A stretch of 64,000 nucleotides of DNA, taken from Streptococcus constellatus (GTDB lineage Bacteria > Bacillota > Bacilli > Lactobacillales > Streptococcaceae). The position numbers and the translations under genes were made by a program. Numbering within the stretch: the first letter of the stretch is position 1; the number at the start of each line of letters is the position of its first letter. The stretch is taken from NCBI RefSeq assembly GCF_902167705.1, contig NZ_CABHMZ010000021.1, positions 1 to 64,000 on the forward strand, read 5' to 3'. The notes below the pieces were generated by a model, which was given only the letters and a program-made list of their open reading frames with translations, was not told the origin of the DNA and did no database searches. Positions 55,718 to 64,000 of the stretch are shown one piece after another.

Positions 55718-56245
55718 ATGGTTAATGTAAAAAATGAAGCAGTTAAAGATGTTGCAACTTTCTCAAACGTTGAGTCTTTGAATAAGTCTCTTCCAAAAAC
55801 AAAAGCAGTCTTGAACCAAGTGGTAGCGGATTTATACACTGCTCACATTGCTCTTCACCAAGTGCATTGGTACATGCGTGGAGCTGGTTTCATGGTTTGG
55901 CATCCTAAAATGGATGAGTACATGGAAACCTTGGATACAACCTTGGATGAAGTGAGTGAACGTTTGATTACTCTAGGTGGAATGCCGTATTCAACTTTGA
56001 GTGAATTTATCCAACACAGCAATATTGAAGAAAAAGAAGGAAAATTCAGCAAGAGTGTCGAAGAAAGTTTGGAACGTGTCATCGAAATCTTCTGTTACTT
56101 AGTAGGTCTTTACCAAGAAGCTCTGGACGTAACAGATGAAGAAGGAGACGATGTAACAAATGACATTTTTGTCGGTGCTAAAGCAGATCTTGAAAAGAAT
56201 ATCTGGATGTTAACAGCTGAAATCGGTCAAACTCCAGGCTTGTAA
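55718..56245 (+). CDS. dpr: Dps-like peroxide resistance protein Dpr
   Basis: A 175-residue Dps-family ferritin that forms a 12-subunit iron-storing cage. The ferroxidase residues are in HIALHQVHWYMRGAGF and KMDEYMETLDTTLDEVSERL. The N-terminal 25 residues are an extension. AGAGAGG precedes the start. Control by PerR is likely. Confidence 0.95.
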   Translation: MVNVKNEAVKDVATFSNVESLNKSLPKTKAVLNQVVADLYTAHIALHQVHWYMRGAGFMVWHPKMDEYMETLDTTLDEVSERLITLGGMPYSTLSEFIQHSNIEEKEGKFSKSVEESLERVIEIFCYLVGLYQEALDVTDEEGDDVTNDIFVGAKADLEKNIWMLTAEIGQTPGL

Positions 56246-56290
56246 GCAAATTTTTGAGAGTAAAAAATAAATTTTTAAAATCTTTTAGAA

Positions 56291-56323
56291 TTTAAGATAA
56301 GTTTAAGGAGGTAGCGTTATACT
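56291..56323 (+). promoter_or_regulatory. CiaR-dependent promoter of a csRNA
   Basis: Two TTTAAG repeats (56291-56296, 56302-56307) spaced by five bases form the CiaR recognition pattern. The -10 TATACT (56318-56323) follows after 10 bases, as in known CiaR promoters. Confidence 0.85.
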
Positions 56324-56329
56324 AATATC

Positions 56330-56427
56330 ATCAGATGAAGACCTCCTAACTTTATTTGATAAAAATCCTAAACTTTTCTTTTTCATAATAATCTCCCTAA
56401 AAGAGTCACCTAGTGGGTGGCTCTTTT
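56330..56427 (+). ncRNA. csRNA, CiaR-controlled small RNA
   Basis: About 95 nt. A small 5' hairpin (TCATCAGATGA) is followed by an unpaired region with anti-Shine-Dalgarno stretches (GACCTCCTAAC; ATCTCCCTAA) and a terminator (AAAAGAGTCACC with GGGTGGCTCTTTT). This is the layout of streptococcal csRNAs, which pair with start regions of mRNAs, including comC in S. pneumoniae. No gene lies in 56246-56508 otherwise. Confidence 0.85.
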
Positions 56428-56472
56428 GTCTGTTTTTGAATACTTAAAGAGATGAACGTCTTCTTTTTAACC

Positions 56473-56501
56473 TTGAAATGCTCCTGAAATTCTGGTAAAA
56501 T
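56473..56501 (+). promoter_or_regulatory. Promoter of yqgQ, probably leaderless
   Basis: TTGAAA (56473-56478), 17-nt spacer ending TGG, TAAAAT (56496-56501). The ATG follows seven bases later, with no ribosome site between. Confidence 0.7.
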
Positions 56502-56508
56502 AAAGCTC

Positions 56509-56733
56509 ATGAAAACACTTTATGATGTGCAGCAATACCTCAAAAGTTTTGGCATTATTATCTATATGGGGAAGCGCTTGTATGATATTGAAATGATGAA
56601 AATTGAGCTGGAGAGGATTTATGATGCGGGCTTGATAGAAAAAATGGATTACCTAGAAGCTGAGAGTATCTTGCGAAGAGAACATCAATTAGAATTACAA
56701 TATCTGAAAAAGAATGAGGAGAAAACATGTTAA
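56509..56733 (+). CDS. yqgQ: YqgQ family (DUF910) small protein
   Basis: A 74-residue helical protein: TLYDVQQYLKSFGIIIYMGKRLYDIEMMKIELERIYDAGLI. Family of unknown function, thought to bind single-stranded nucleic acid. Overlaps the rhodanese gene by seven bases. Confidence 0.85.
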   Translation: MKTLYDVQQYLKSFGIIIYMGKRLYDIEMMKIELERIYDAGLIEKMDYLEAESILRREHQLELQYLKKNEEKTC

Positions 56734-57107
56734 ATTGGATTTTATTGGCAATTATTGTTGGGATGTTAGGCTGGATGGGCTTTAACTATGTCCGTGTCCG
56801 GCGTGCAGCTAAGGTGGTAGACAATGCAGAATTTGGTAATATGATTCGTCAAGGTCAGTTGATTGATTTGCGCGATCCAGCTGATTTTCGCCGAAAACAT
56901 ATTTTAGGAGCGCGGAATATCCCGTCACAGCAGTTAAAAACGAGTTTGGGAGCTATTCGTAAGGACAAGGCTGTTTTGCTATATGAAAATAGCCGTGGAC
57001 AACGTGTTATGAATGCAGCTATTCTATTGAAAAAACAAGGTTATCAAGATATTTACATCCTCTCTACAGGATTAGATGGCTGGAAAGGAAAAATCAAAAG
57101 TGAGTAA
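56727..57107 (+). CDS. Membrane-anchored rhodanese-like protein lacking the active Cys
   Basis: A 126-residue protein with an N-terminal helix (MLNWILLAIIVGMLGWMGF) and a rhodanese domain (GQLIDLRDPADFRRKHILGARNIP). In the active loop the family Cys is replaced: LLYENSRGQRV. It is therefore unlikely to transfer sulfur and may be a binding protein. Usual partner of yqgQ. Confidence 0.85.
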   Translation: MLNWILLAIIVGMLGWMGFNYVRVRRAAKVVDNAEFGNMIRQGQLIDLRDPADFRRKHILGARNIPSQQLKTSLGAIRKDKAVLLYENSRGQRVMNAAILLKKQGYQDIYILSTGLDGWKGKIKSE

Positions 57108-57130
57108 TCCAAAGGGGATTGCTCACTTTT
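57096..57130. terminator. Bidirectional terminator
   Basis: AAAAGTGAGTAATCC pairs with GGATTGCTCACTTTT (one mismatch); it serves the rhodanese and the convergent pseudouridine synthase. Confidence 0.8.
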
Positions 57131-57854
57131 AATAGCTTTTTTCTAGATAGTGCCTCACGATTTTGAGTTCTGCTTGGTTCAATGCTCGGTATTCTCCTGT
57201 AGCTAAGTTTGGATCTAATTCAAAATCTCCGAAATGCGTCCGTTTAAGAGAAGTAACTTTGACACCGACAGTTAAAAACATCTTTTTGATTTGGTGAAAT
57301 TTTCCTTCAGAAATAGTGACAGTAGCACGGCTTTTGTTTGAGCTAGAAGAACGAATTGTAAGAATGGCTGGTTTACAACTTGTTCCGTCAAGAAAAACGA
57401 TGCCCTTTTGAAAGGATTGTACTGCTCGGTCGTCTAGGAGACCATTAACTTCAACCTCGTATGTTTTTGTAACGTGATATTGAGGATGAAGCAATTGAAA
57501 ACCGAGCGGACCATTGTCAGTGATTAACAATAGTCCAGAAGTATCTCGATCGAGCCGTCCAACAGAATATAACTTATCATTAAAATCTTCCGGTCTGATG
57601 AGATCTAGAACCGTTTGAGATTTGGCATCAGAGTTAGCTGTCACGACACCAAGTGGTTTGTTCATCATAAAATACTGATGAGGCTTGCCCAGAATAGGTT
57701 GTTCCTCTATCGTAATCGTTTGCAAGCCTGTATCAACATTTTGACTAAGTTTTCGAGCAGGGCAGTCATCTACCAAGATTTTCTTTTTTAGGAGAGCTTG
57801 CTTCATCTTTTTACGGCTAATGTGAGCTTGAGCTAGTAGAACATCTAAACGCAT
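57129..57854 (-). CDS. RsuA-family 16S rRNA pseudouridine synthase
   Basis: A 241-residue protein with an N-terminal S4 domain (RLDVLLAQAHISRKKMKQALLKKKILVD) and a pseudouridine synthase domain with catalytic Asp in GRLDRDTSGLLLITD. RsuA makes pseudouridine 516 in 16S rRNA; the Gram-positive members may differ in site. The frame opens 14 codons earlier; I start at MRLDVLLAQ. Confidence 0.9.
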   Translation of the reverse strand: MRLDVLLAQAHISRKKMKQALLKKKILVDDCPARKLSQNVDTGLQTITIEEQPILGKPHQYFMMNKPLGVVTANSDAKSQTVLDLIRPEDFNDKLYSVGRLDRDTSGLLLITDNGPLGFQLLHPQYHVTKTYEVEVNGLLDDRAVQSFQKGIVFLDGTSCKPAILTIRSSSSNKSRATVTISEGKFHQIKKMFLTVGVKVTSLKRTHFGDFELDPNLATGEYRALNQAELKIVRHYLEKSY

Positions 57855-58030
57855 ACAGTTTCCTTTGTTTTTTCTTATCATATCATAATTTTGCAATAAA
57901 GAATGTAAATAAATTTGTAGGACATTGATTTTCTAATGAAAACATTTACACCTAGTTTAACCGTGTTTTTTGCCTTAATCTGTGGTATAATTGTTCAGTT
58001 AGAAATAAAACTTAAGATTTAGAGGATAAA

Positions 58031-59872
58031 ATGACAAAATTAAGAGAAGATATTCGCAATATCGCTATTATCGCTCACGTCGACCACGGGAAAACAACGC
58101 TGGTGGACGAATTATTGAAGCAATCACATACTTTGGACGAGCGCAAAGAGTTGCAAGAACGCGCAATGGACTCTAACGATCTTGAAAAAGAACGTGGAAT
58201 TACCATTCTTGCTAAAAATACAGCGGTTGCTTATAATGGCGTCCGCATCAATATTATGGATACACCGGGGCACGCGGACTTTGGTGGAGAAGTTGAGCGG
58301 ATCATGAAAATGGTGGACGGGGTTGTTCTGGTCGTTGATGCCTATGAAGGAACCATGCCACAAACTCGTTTTGTGTTAAAAAAAGCTCTTGAGCAAGATT
58401 TGGTGCCGATTGTTGTCGTTAATAAAATTGACAAACCGTCTGCACGCCCTGCAGAAGTAGTGGACGAGGTTTTAGAACTTTTCATCGAGCTGGGGGCAGA
58501 TGATGACCAATTGGATTTCCCTGTTGTGTATGCTTCTGCCATCAACGGAACGTCTTCTATGTCAGACGATCCTGCTGACCAAGAGCACACTATGGCACCG
58601 CTTTTTGATACTATTATTGATCATATTCCAGCACCAATGGATAATTCAGACGATCCGCTTCAATTCCAAGTTTCTCTTTTGGACTACAATGATTTTGTAG
58701 GTCGTATCGGGATTGGTCGTGTTTTCCGTGGGACTGTAAAAGTTGGAGACCAAGTGACACTTTCTAAACTAGACGGCACAACGAAAAACTTCCGTGTCAC
58801 CAAGCTATTTGGTTTCTTTGGACTAGAACGTCGTGAAATCGATGAAGCTAAAGCCGGCGATTTGATTGCCGTATCTGGTATGGAAGATATCTTTGTTGGT
58901 GAAACGATTACTCCGACAGATGCAGTAGAGCCATTGCCAATTCTTCACATTGACGAACCAACGCTGCAAATGACTTTCTTGGTGAACAATTCACCATTTG
59001 CTGGTCGTGAAGGAAAATGGGTAACATCTCGTAAGGTTGAAGAACGCCTGCAAGCGGAATTGCAAACGGACGTTTCACTTCGTGTGGATCCAACTGATTC
59101 ACCAGATAAATGGATTGTATCCGGTCGTGGAGAATTACACTTGTCAATCCTGATTGAAACCATGCGCCGTGAAGGTTATGAGTTACAAGTGTCGCGCCCA
59201 GAAGTTATCGTCAAAGAAATTGACGGTGTACAATGCGAGCCATTTGAGCGTGTGCAAATTGACACCCCAGAAGAATACCAAGGTTCAGTTATCCAAAGTC
59301 TTTCTGAGCGCAAGGGTGAAATGTTAGACATGGTGGCTACCGGAAACGGACAAACACGTTTGATTTTCCTTGTGCCTGCGCGTGGCTTGATTGGGTACTC
59401 GACTGAATTCCTTTCTATGACGCGTGGTTACGGGATTATGAACCATACCTTTGACCAATATCTACCATTGATTCCAGGTGAGATTGGTGGACGCCGTCGT
59501 GGAGCTCTCGTGTCAATTGATACAGGAAAAGCAACGACTTACTCTATCATGTCTATTGAAGAACGTGGAACCATTTTTGTCAATCCAGGTACAGAGGTTT
59601 ACGAAGGAATGATTATTGGTGAAAATTCACGTGAAAATGACTTGACGGTTAATATTACAAAAGCCAAACAAATGACCAATGTTCGGTCTGCAACGAAAGA
59701 CCAAACAGCGGTTATTAAAACGCCTCGTATTTTGACATTGGAAGAATCACTTGAATTCTTGAATGATGATGAGTACATGGAAGTTACACCAGAATCAATC
59801 CGTTTGCGGAAACAAATTCTTGATAAAAATCAACGTGCCAAAGCTGCTAAAAAGAAAAAATCAGCTGAATAA
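58031..59872 (+). CDS. typA: Ribosome-associated GTPase TypA/BipA
   Basis: A 613-residue translational GTPase. G1 is [10 protein letters not shown]3 DTPGHADF, G4 NKIDKP; EF-G-like domains and the family C-terminal domain follow. It acts in ribosome assembly and stress. AGAGGATAAA precedes the ATG, and an extended -10, TGGTATAAT, lies at 57983-57991. Confidence 0.97.
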   Translation: MTKLREDIRNIAIIAHVDHGKTTLVDELLKQSHTLDERKELQERAMDSNDLEKERGITILAKNTAVAYNGVRINIMDTPGHADFGGEVERIMKMVDGVVLVVDAYEGTMPQTRFVLKKALEQDLVPIVVVNKIDKPSARPAEVVDEVLELFIELGADDDQLDFPVVYASAINGTSSMSDDPADQEHTMAPLFDTIIDHIPAPMDNSDDPLQFQVSLLDYNDFVGRIGIGRVFRGTVKVGDQVTLSKLDGTTKNFRVTKLFGFFGLERREIDEAKAGDLIAVSGMEDIFVGETITPTDAVEPLPILHIDEPTLQMTFLVNNSPFAGREGKWVTSRKVEERLQAELQTDVSLRVDPTDSPDKWIVSGRGELHLSILIETMRREGYELQVSRPEVIVKEIDGVQCEPFERVQIDTPEEYQGSVIQSLSERKGEMLDMVATGNGQTRLIFLVPARGLIGYSTEFLSMTRGYGIMNHTFDQYLPLIPGEIGGRRRGALVSIDTGKATTYSIMSIEERGTIFVNPGTEVYEGMIIGENSRENDLTVNITKAKQMTNVRSATKDQTAVIKTPRILTLEESLEFLNDDEYMEVTPESIRLRKQILDKNQRAKAAKKKKSAE

Positions 59873-59932
59873 TGAAAGAGTGGTTTGCTTTGTTGCTAAT
59901 ATATGAAGCGGATAGGCTAGAAAGGAGCAGAA

Positions 59933-60217
59933 ATGTTTTATTTGATCTTTGGGATTCTCATCCTATTATTTTACATTTTTGCTGCTCCACAGAGCATTAA
60001 AGGGACTTTAAATGTAGTAGTTTTAGTGATTGCCCTAGTCGCTTTTATCATTTTATTAGGATTGGCAGTATTTCAGATTTTTCAATTACCGTCTGAATTT
60101 TTCGTAGGAATTGCAATGATTGGCGTAGCCTATTTTTCTCTACGTGATATTTCAAAATTGTCACAAAAAGATAAAAAAGTATCGTTTCGCTCAAAACTTC
60201 GTAACAGACAAGAATAA
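59933..60217 (+). CDS. DUF3165 membrane protein
   Basis: A 94-residue protein with three hydrophobic helices and a basic tail (KDKKVSFRSKLRNRQE), of the streptococcal DUF3165 family. Unknown function; lies between typA and murD. Confidence 0.8.
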   Translation: MFYLIFGILILLFYIFAAPQSIKGTLNVVVLVIALVAFIILLGLAVFQIFQLPSEFFVGIAMIGVAYFSLRDISKLSQKDKKVSFRSKLRNRQE

Positions 60218-60238
60218 AAAGCCGTAAAGGCTTTTTTA
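60217..60238 (+). terminator. Terminator before murD
   Basis: AAAAAGCC pairs with GGCTTTTT around a 5-nt loop, then a T run. Confidence 0.75.
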
Positions 60239-60290
60239 TTTTCTGAAAAAAAGGTAAAATAGATACAGAAGAATTAAAAAGAGGCGTGTT

Positions 60291-61643
60291 ATGAAGCACA
60301 TTACAAATTTTGCAAATAAGAAGGTTTTAGTTTTAGGTTTGGCCAAGTCTGGTGAATCCGCTGCTCGTTTACTAGATAAGTTGGGAGCGATTGTCACAGT
60401 AAATGACGGGAAGCCGTTTGAGGAAAATCCTGCTGCTCAGTCTCTCCTTGAAGAAGGCATCAAAGTTGTCACAGGGGGGCATCCTTTGGAGCTCTTGGAC
60501 GAAGAGTTTGAACTGATGGTCAAAAATCCCGGTATTCGTTACGACAATCCTATGGTAGCGAGAGCTTTGGAAAAGAAAATTCCAGTCATCACTGAAGTCG
60601 AGTTGGCTTATTTGATTTCAGATGCTCCAATCATTGGAATCACTGGTTCTAATGGAAAAACAACGACGACAACAATGATTGCGGAAGTCTTGACTGCAGG
60701 TGGTCAAAATGGTTTGCTTTCTGGGAATATTGGCTTTCCAGCCAGTCAAGTTGCAACCACTGCAACCAAAAATGATACGTTGGCCATGGAGCTGTCTTCT
60801 TTTCAACTCATGGGCATTGAAACCTTTCACCCAGAGATTGCAGTGATTACCAATCTGATGCCAACTCACATTGATTATCATGGCTCTTTTGAAGAATATG
60901 TCGCTGCTAAATGGAACATTCAAGAAAACATGAACAAATCTGACTTCCTCGTGTTGAATTTCAACCAAACATTAGCGAAAGAATTGGCTGCAAAGACGCA
61001 AGCGACTGTTGTGCCATTTTCAACGACGGAAAAGGTAGACGGCGCTTATTTAGAAGGAAACGTCTTGACATTCCGTGGCGAGTCAATTATGACAACGGAT
61101 GAGCTTGGTGTACCAGGTAGCCATAATGTTGAAAATGCCCTTGCAACTATTGCAGTTGCGAAACTGCGTGGCATTGACAATCAAGTCATCAAAGAAACAT
61201 TGGCAGGTTTCGGTGGCGTTAAACACCGCCTTCAATATGTTGGTGAAATCAACCATGTAAAATTTTATAACGATAGCAAATCCACGAATATTCTTGCAAC
61301 GCAAAAGGCCTTGTCTGGTTTTGACAATAGCAAGGTTATCTTGATTGCTGGTGGACTGGATCGTGGCAATGAATTTGACGAATTGGTGCCAGATATTCAA
61401 GGATTGAAGAAAATGGTTATTCTTGGAGAATCTGCAGCACGTGTCAAGAGAGCAGCAGATAAAGCAGGTGTTAGCTATATGGATGCTGCTGATGTGAAAG
61501 ATGCGACGCAAAAGGCTTTTGCTGAAGCTCAAGCAGGTGACATTGTTCTTCTCAGTCCTGCAAATGCTAGCTGGGACATGTATCCAAATTTTGAAGTTCG
61601 TGGCGATGAGTTTATTACAACATTTGAAGAATTAAAGGGTTAA
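60291..61643 (+). CDS. murD: UDP-MurNAc-L-Ala--D-Glu ligase
   Basis: A 450-residue Mur ligase of peptidoglycan synthesis. The ATP site is [14 protein letters not shown] (about 115), then [19 protein letters not shown], and [21 protein letters not shown] before it is a likely -10. First gene of the murD-murG-divIB set. Confidence 0.96.
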   Translation: MKHITNFANKKVLVLGLAKSGESAARLLDKLGAIVTVNDGKPFEENPAAQSLLEEGIKVVTGGHPLELLDEEFELMVKNPGIRYDNPMVARALEKKIPVITEVELAYLISDAPIIGITGSNGKTTTTTMIAEVLTAGGQNGLLSGNIGFPASQVATTATKNDTLAMELSSFQLMGIETFHPEIAVITNLMPTHIDYHGSFEEYVAAKWNIQENMNKSDFLVLNFNQTLAKELAAKTQATVVPFSTTEKVDGAYLEGNVLTFRGESIMTTDELGVPGSHNVENALATIAVAKLRGIDNQVIKETLAGFGGVKHRLQYVGEINHVKFYNDSKSTNILATQKALSGFDNSKVILIAGGLDRGNEFDELVPDIQGLKKMVILGESAARVKRAADKAGVSYMDAADVKDATQKAFAEAQAGDIVLLSPANASWDMYPNFEVRGDEFITTFEELKG

Positions 61644-61644
61644 G

Positions 61645-62715
61645 ATGAAAAAGATTATATTTACAGGTGGAGGAACGGTTGGTCATGTGACTCTAAACCT
61701 TTTACTCATTCCAAAATTTCTAGAAGCAGGCTGGCAAGTCCACTATATCGGTGACAAGCATGGGATTGAATACCAAGAAATCCAGAAGTCGGGATTGAAT
61801 ATAACTTTTCATTCAATAGCAACAGGAAAATTACGCCGTTATTTTTCTTGGGAAAATATGCTGGATATTTTCAAAGTAACTTGGGGGATTTTACAATCCT
61901 TAGGAATTATGATAAAGGTTCGTCCACAAGCTCTTTTTTCTAAAGGTGGATTTGTGTCGGTTCCTCCAGTAATTGCAGCGCGTTTATCTAGAGTACCAGT
62001 TTATGTGCATGAGTCAGATCTCTCTATTGGCTTGGCCAATAAAATTGCTTACAAATGTGCGATAAAAATGTATTCTACTTTTGAGCAAGCCCATGCGTTG
62101 ACAAAAATTGAGCATGTAGGAGCTGTGACAAAGGTAGGAGAAAAAATAACTGCTCCAAATGAGCAGATTCAAGCGATTCAGCAGCATTTTGATGAAAACC
62201 TTCCGACACTTCTTTTTGTTGGTGGGTCAGCCGGAGCAAGGGTTTTTAATGATTTTGTAACGGCAAATAAAGCAGAGCTAACTCAGCATTACAATATTAT
62301 CAATTTATCAGGCGATGCTCATTTAGATGAATTATCAAATCATCTGTACCGAATTGCCTATGTGACTGACCTCTATCAACCGTTGATGAATTTAGCAGAT
62401 GTCGTTGTTACGCGTGGCGGATCTAATACAATTTTTGAGTTATTGGCTATGGCAAAACTCCATGTGATTGTTCCTTTGGGACGTGAAGCAAGTCGCGGTG
62501 ATCAGATTGAAAATGCAGATTATTTTGTAAAAAAAGGCTATGCTAAAAAATTAGACGAGCCTCAACTGAATTTGGAAAATCTCCAAAAAGTGATGACAGA
62601 GTTGCTTGAGCAGAGAGAATGTTATGAAGAAAACATGAAACAGTCTCACGAAATAAAATCGTTAGATGAATTTTATAACCTTTTAAAAAATGACATAGAT
62701 AAAGGAAGAAAATGA
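61645..62715 (+). CDS. murG: Lipid II synthase MurG
   Basis: A 356-residue GT-B glycosyltransferase adding GlcNAc to lipid I: N-terminal glycine loop [26 protein letters not shown] and [25 protein letters not shown]. One base after murD; overlaps divIB by four. Confidence 0.96.
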   Translation: MKKIIFTGGGTVGHVTLNLLLIPKFLEAGWQVHYIGDKHGIEYQEIQKSGLNITFHSIATGKLRRYFSWENMLDIFKVTWGILQSLGIMIKVRPQALFSKGGFVSVPPVIAARLSRVPVYVHESDLSIGLANKIAYKCAIKMYSTFEQAHALTKIEHVGAVTKVGEKITAPNEQIQAIQQHFDENLPTLLFVGGSAGARVFNDFVTANKAELTQHYNIINLSGDAHLDELSNHLYRIAYVTDLYQPLMNLADVVVTRGGSNTIFELLAMAKLHVIVPLGREASRGDQIENADYFVKKGYAKKLDEPQLNLENLQKVMTELLEQRECYEENMKQSHEIKSLDEFYNLLKNDIDKGRK

Positions 62716-63767
62716 CAAAAAAGAAGCAAGAGGATCAGAAAGAACAGGAAAAACAACTTTCTGAATGGCAAAAAAGAAACAAGGAATATCTTGAAAAAAA
62801 GGCTCAAGAAGAAGCTGAAAAAGAGAAAGAATTGGCAGAGCAAAAAAAGCAGCATTTGCCAAATCCTGAAAAATCAGATGTAGGCGAGGAAGATGAAAAA
62901 CCAGAAGTAACATCTGATACTCAAGAAGCAGAATCAGAGGACTTAGAAGAATCCACTGAGACAGAGTTCTCCGAGGAAGAACAAGATGAGCCTCTTGATA
63001 AAACAGCCTTGAGAAAAAAGAAGAAAGCGGAACGCAAACAAGCAAAACGCAAAGAAAAAGAGGGTAGAGAAAAAATCGCACCTCGTCATGTTTACCGTGC
63101 TCTTCCAGTCTTGATTCTAAGTTCTGTTTTGTTGATTTTAGCTGTTTATTTTATCAGTCCCTATTCAAAATTAAAGAACATAGAGGTGACGGGAAATAAA
63201 CAGATTTCTAAAACAGAGGTCTTGGAGGCCTCTAGTATTCAAAAAGACGATTACACCTTGACGACCTATTTGAGCCAAAAAGCTCATGCTAAGAATATCA
63301 AACAGTCAAATTTATGGGTTGAAAAAGCAGAAATAATCTATCAGTTTCCTATTACATTCAAAATTAAAGTGACAGAATATAAAGTTGTCGCTTATGATTA
63401 TTCTGGAGAGCAATATTTCCCAGTATTATCTAGCGGGGAGGAAATTGCTAACCCAGTTAATAAATCCCAATTACCTAAAAGTTATATGACACTTGATTTT
63501 TCAGATAAAGCTATGCTTAAGAAATTTGTGCAACAATTATCAGGTGTTTCTGATGCTATCAAATCGGAAATCCAAACAGTTCAGCATACACCAAGTAAAG
63601 CGACCGAAGATTTGTTGACACTCACCATGACAGATGGAAATAAAATTCTAGTTCCCTTGTCAGAAGTGGGCAAAAAGCTACCTTATTATGAAAAAATAAA
63701 ACCACAACTAACAGAAACAAGTACTGTAGATATGGAAGCAGGAATATTTAGTTATCGAATTAGCTAA
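62712..63767 (+). CDS. divIB: Cell division protein DivIB/FtsQ
   Basis: A 351-residue bitopic protein: a very long charged cytoplasmic part (about 1-125, Lys/Glu-rich coiled coil), one helix ([19 protein letters not shown]), a POTRA domain ([25 protein letters not shown]) and beta domain. Part of the FtsL-DivIC-DivIB complex. Confidence 0.93.
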   Translation: MTKKKQEDQKEQEKQLSEWQKRNKEYLEKKAQEEAEKEKELAEQKKQHLPNPEKSDVGEEDEKPEVTSDTQEAESEDLEESTETEFSEEEQDEPLDKTALRKKKKAERKQAKRKEKEGREKIAPRHVYRALPVLILSSVLLILAVYFISPYSKLKNIEVTGNKQISKTEVLEASSIQKDDYTLTTYLSQKAHAKNIKQSNLWVEKAEIIYQFPITFKIKVTEYKVVAYDYSGEQYFPVLSSGEEIANPVNKSQLPKSYMTLDFSDKAMLKKFVQQLSGVSDAIKSEIQTVQHTPSKATEDLLTLTMTDGNKILVPLSEVGKKLPYYEKIKPQLTETSTVDMEAGIFSYRIS

Positions 63768-63889
63768 AATAATGCAGAAAATCTAACCACTTTTTAAATT
63801 TTTGTGTTATAATATGCTTTGAATAACTATACTTTTTTGATAGTTAAATTGATAAGTGAGAAACTTGGTAGACAGAGAGGAATGGTCTA

Positions 63890-64000
63890 ATGGCTAGAGA
63901 TGGCTTTTTTACAGGATTAGATATCGGAACAAGCTCCATTAAGGTCTTGGTAGCAGAACACGTAAACAATGAATTAAACGTAATCGGAGTCAGTAATGCA
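63890..64000 (+). CDS. ftsA: FtsA, cell-division actin homologue (start only)
   Basis: The first 37 codons are present before the window ends: MARDGFFTGLDIGTSSIKVL, with the phosphate-1 motif GLDIGTSS. AGAGAGGAATGG precedes the ATG. A promoter-like TGTTATAAT lies at about 63804-63812. Confidence 0.93.
   Translation, partial: MARDGFFTGLDIGTSSIKVLVAEHVNNELNVIGVSNA

Overview
The window reads as chromosomal DNA of a low-GC, naturally transformable Streptococcus of the viridans type. The basis is gene content and signals: comFA/comFC, a cilC-type prepilin peptidase and competence boxes, a CiaR-type small RNA, dpr behind a PerR box, the recX/rlmD divergent pair, murD-murG-divIB-ftsA, and a streptococcal type I-C CRISPR-Cas locus. 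I do not assign a species.

Layout. 1-11.8 kb is housekeeping: ntdP, recX, rlmD, a broken cytidine deaminase, a FabK-like flavoprotein, a DUF1858/DUF438-hemerythrin pair, then a T-box leader that reads through an acetyltransferase and an AT-rich membrane protein towards valS. 11.9-43.9 kb is a type I-C CRISPR-Cas locus (cas3, cas5, cas8c, cas7, cas4, cas1, cas2, 14 repeats) split in two by a 22.8-kb Tn916-family integrative conjugative element (ICE) inserted in the last codons of cas8c. 44-64 kb returns to housekeeping: cysK, yigZ, comFA/comFC, hpf, rsmD-coaD-sepM, yutD-rlmN-vanZ, T-box-trpB, cilC, dpr, a csRNA, yqgQ-rhodanese, a pseudouridine synthase, typA, and the start of the division/cell-wall cluster.

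The ICE has the Tn916 backbone in order: DUF961 pair (orf23/22), FtsK-like coupling protein (orf21), oriT, relaxase (orf20), orf19, two ardA genes, TcpE, VirB4-like ATPase, VirB6-like membrane protein, NlpC/P60 hydrolase, TcpC, a sigma-like/HTH regulator pair, xis and int. It carries no tet(M). The tet(M) slot (between orf13 and the regulator pair) holds a TetR regulator plus an alpha/beta hydrolase. Three more cargo units (VOC protein; DUF3781 plus GyrI-like protein; a second alpha/beta hydrolase) sit at two other junctions. Each unit has the same style of promoter and a near-identical terminator, and two lie in tandem with a duplicated orf19 tail between them. This looks like a cassette-type way of loading genes into a Tn916 backbone and is the most novel pattern I see. 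A thioester/VaFE-type surface adhesin at the left end has an in-frame amber codon.

Several genes carry single lesions: the cytidine deaminase, the adhesin, cas4 (amber codon 24), comFC (1-nt frameshift) and the 3' end of cas8c. Spacer acquisition (through Cas4), interference (through the split operon) and natural transformation (through ComFC) may therefore all be altered in this strain, if the reads are correct.
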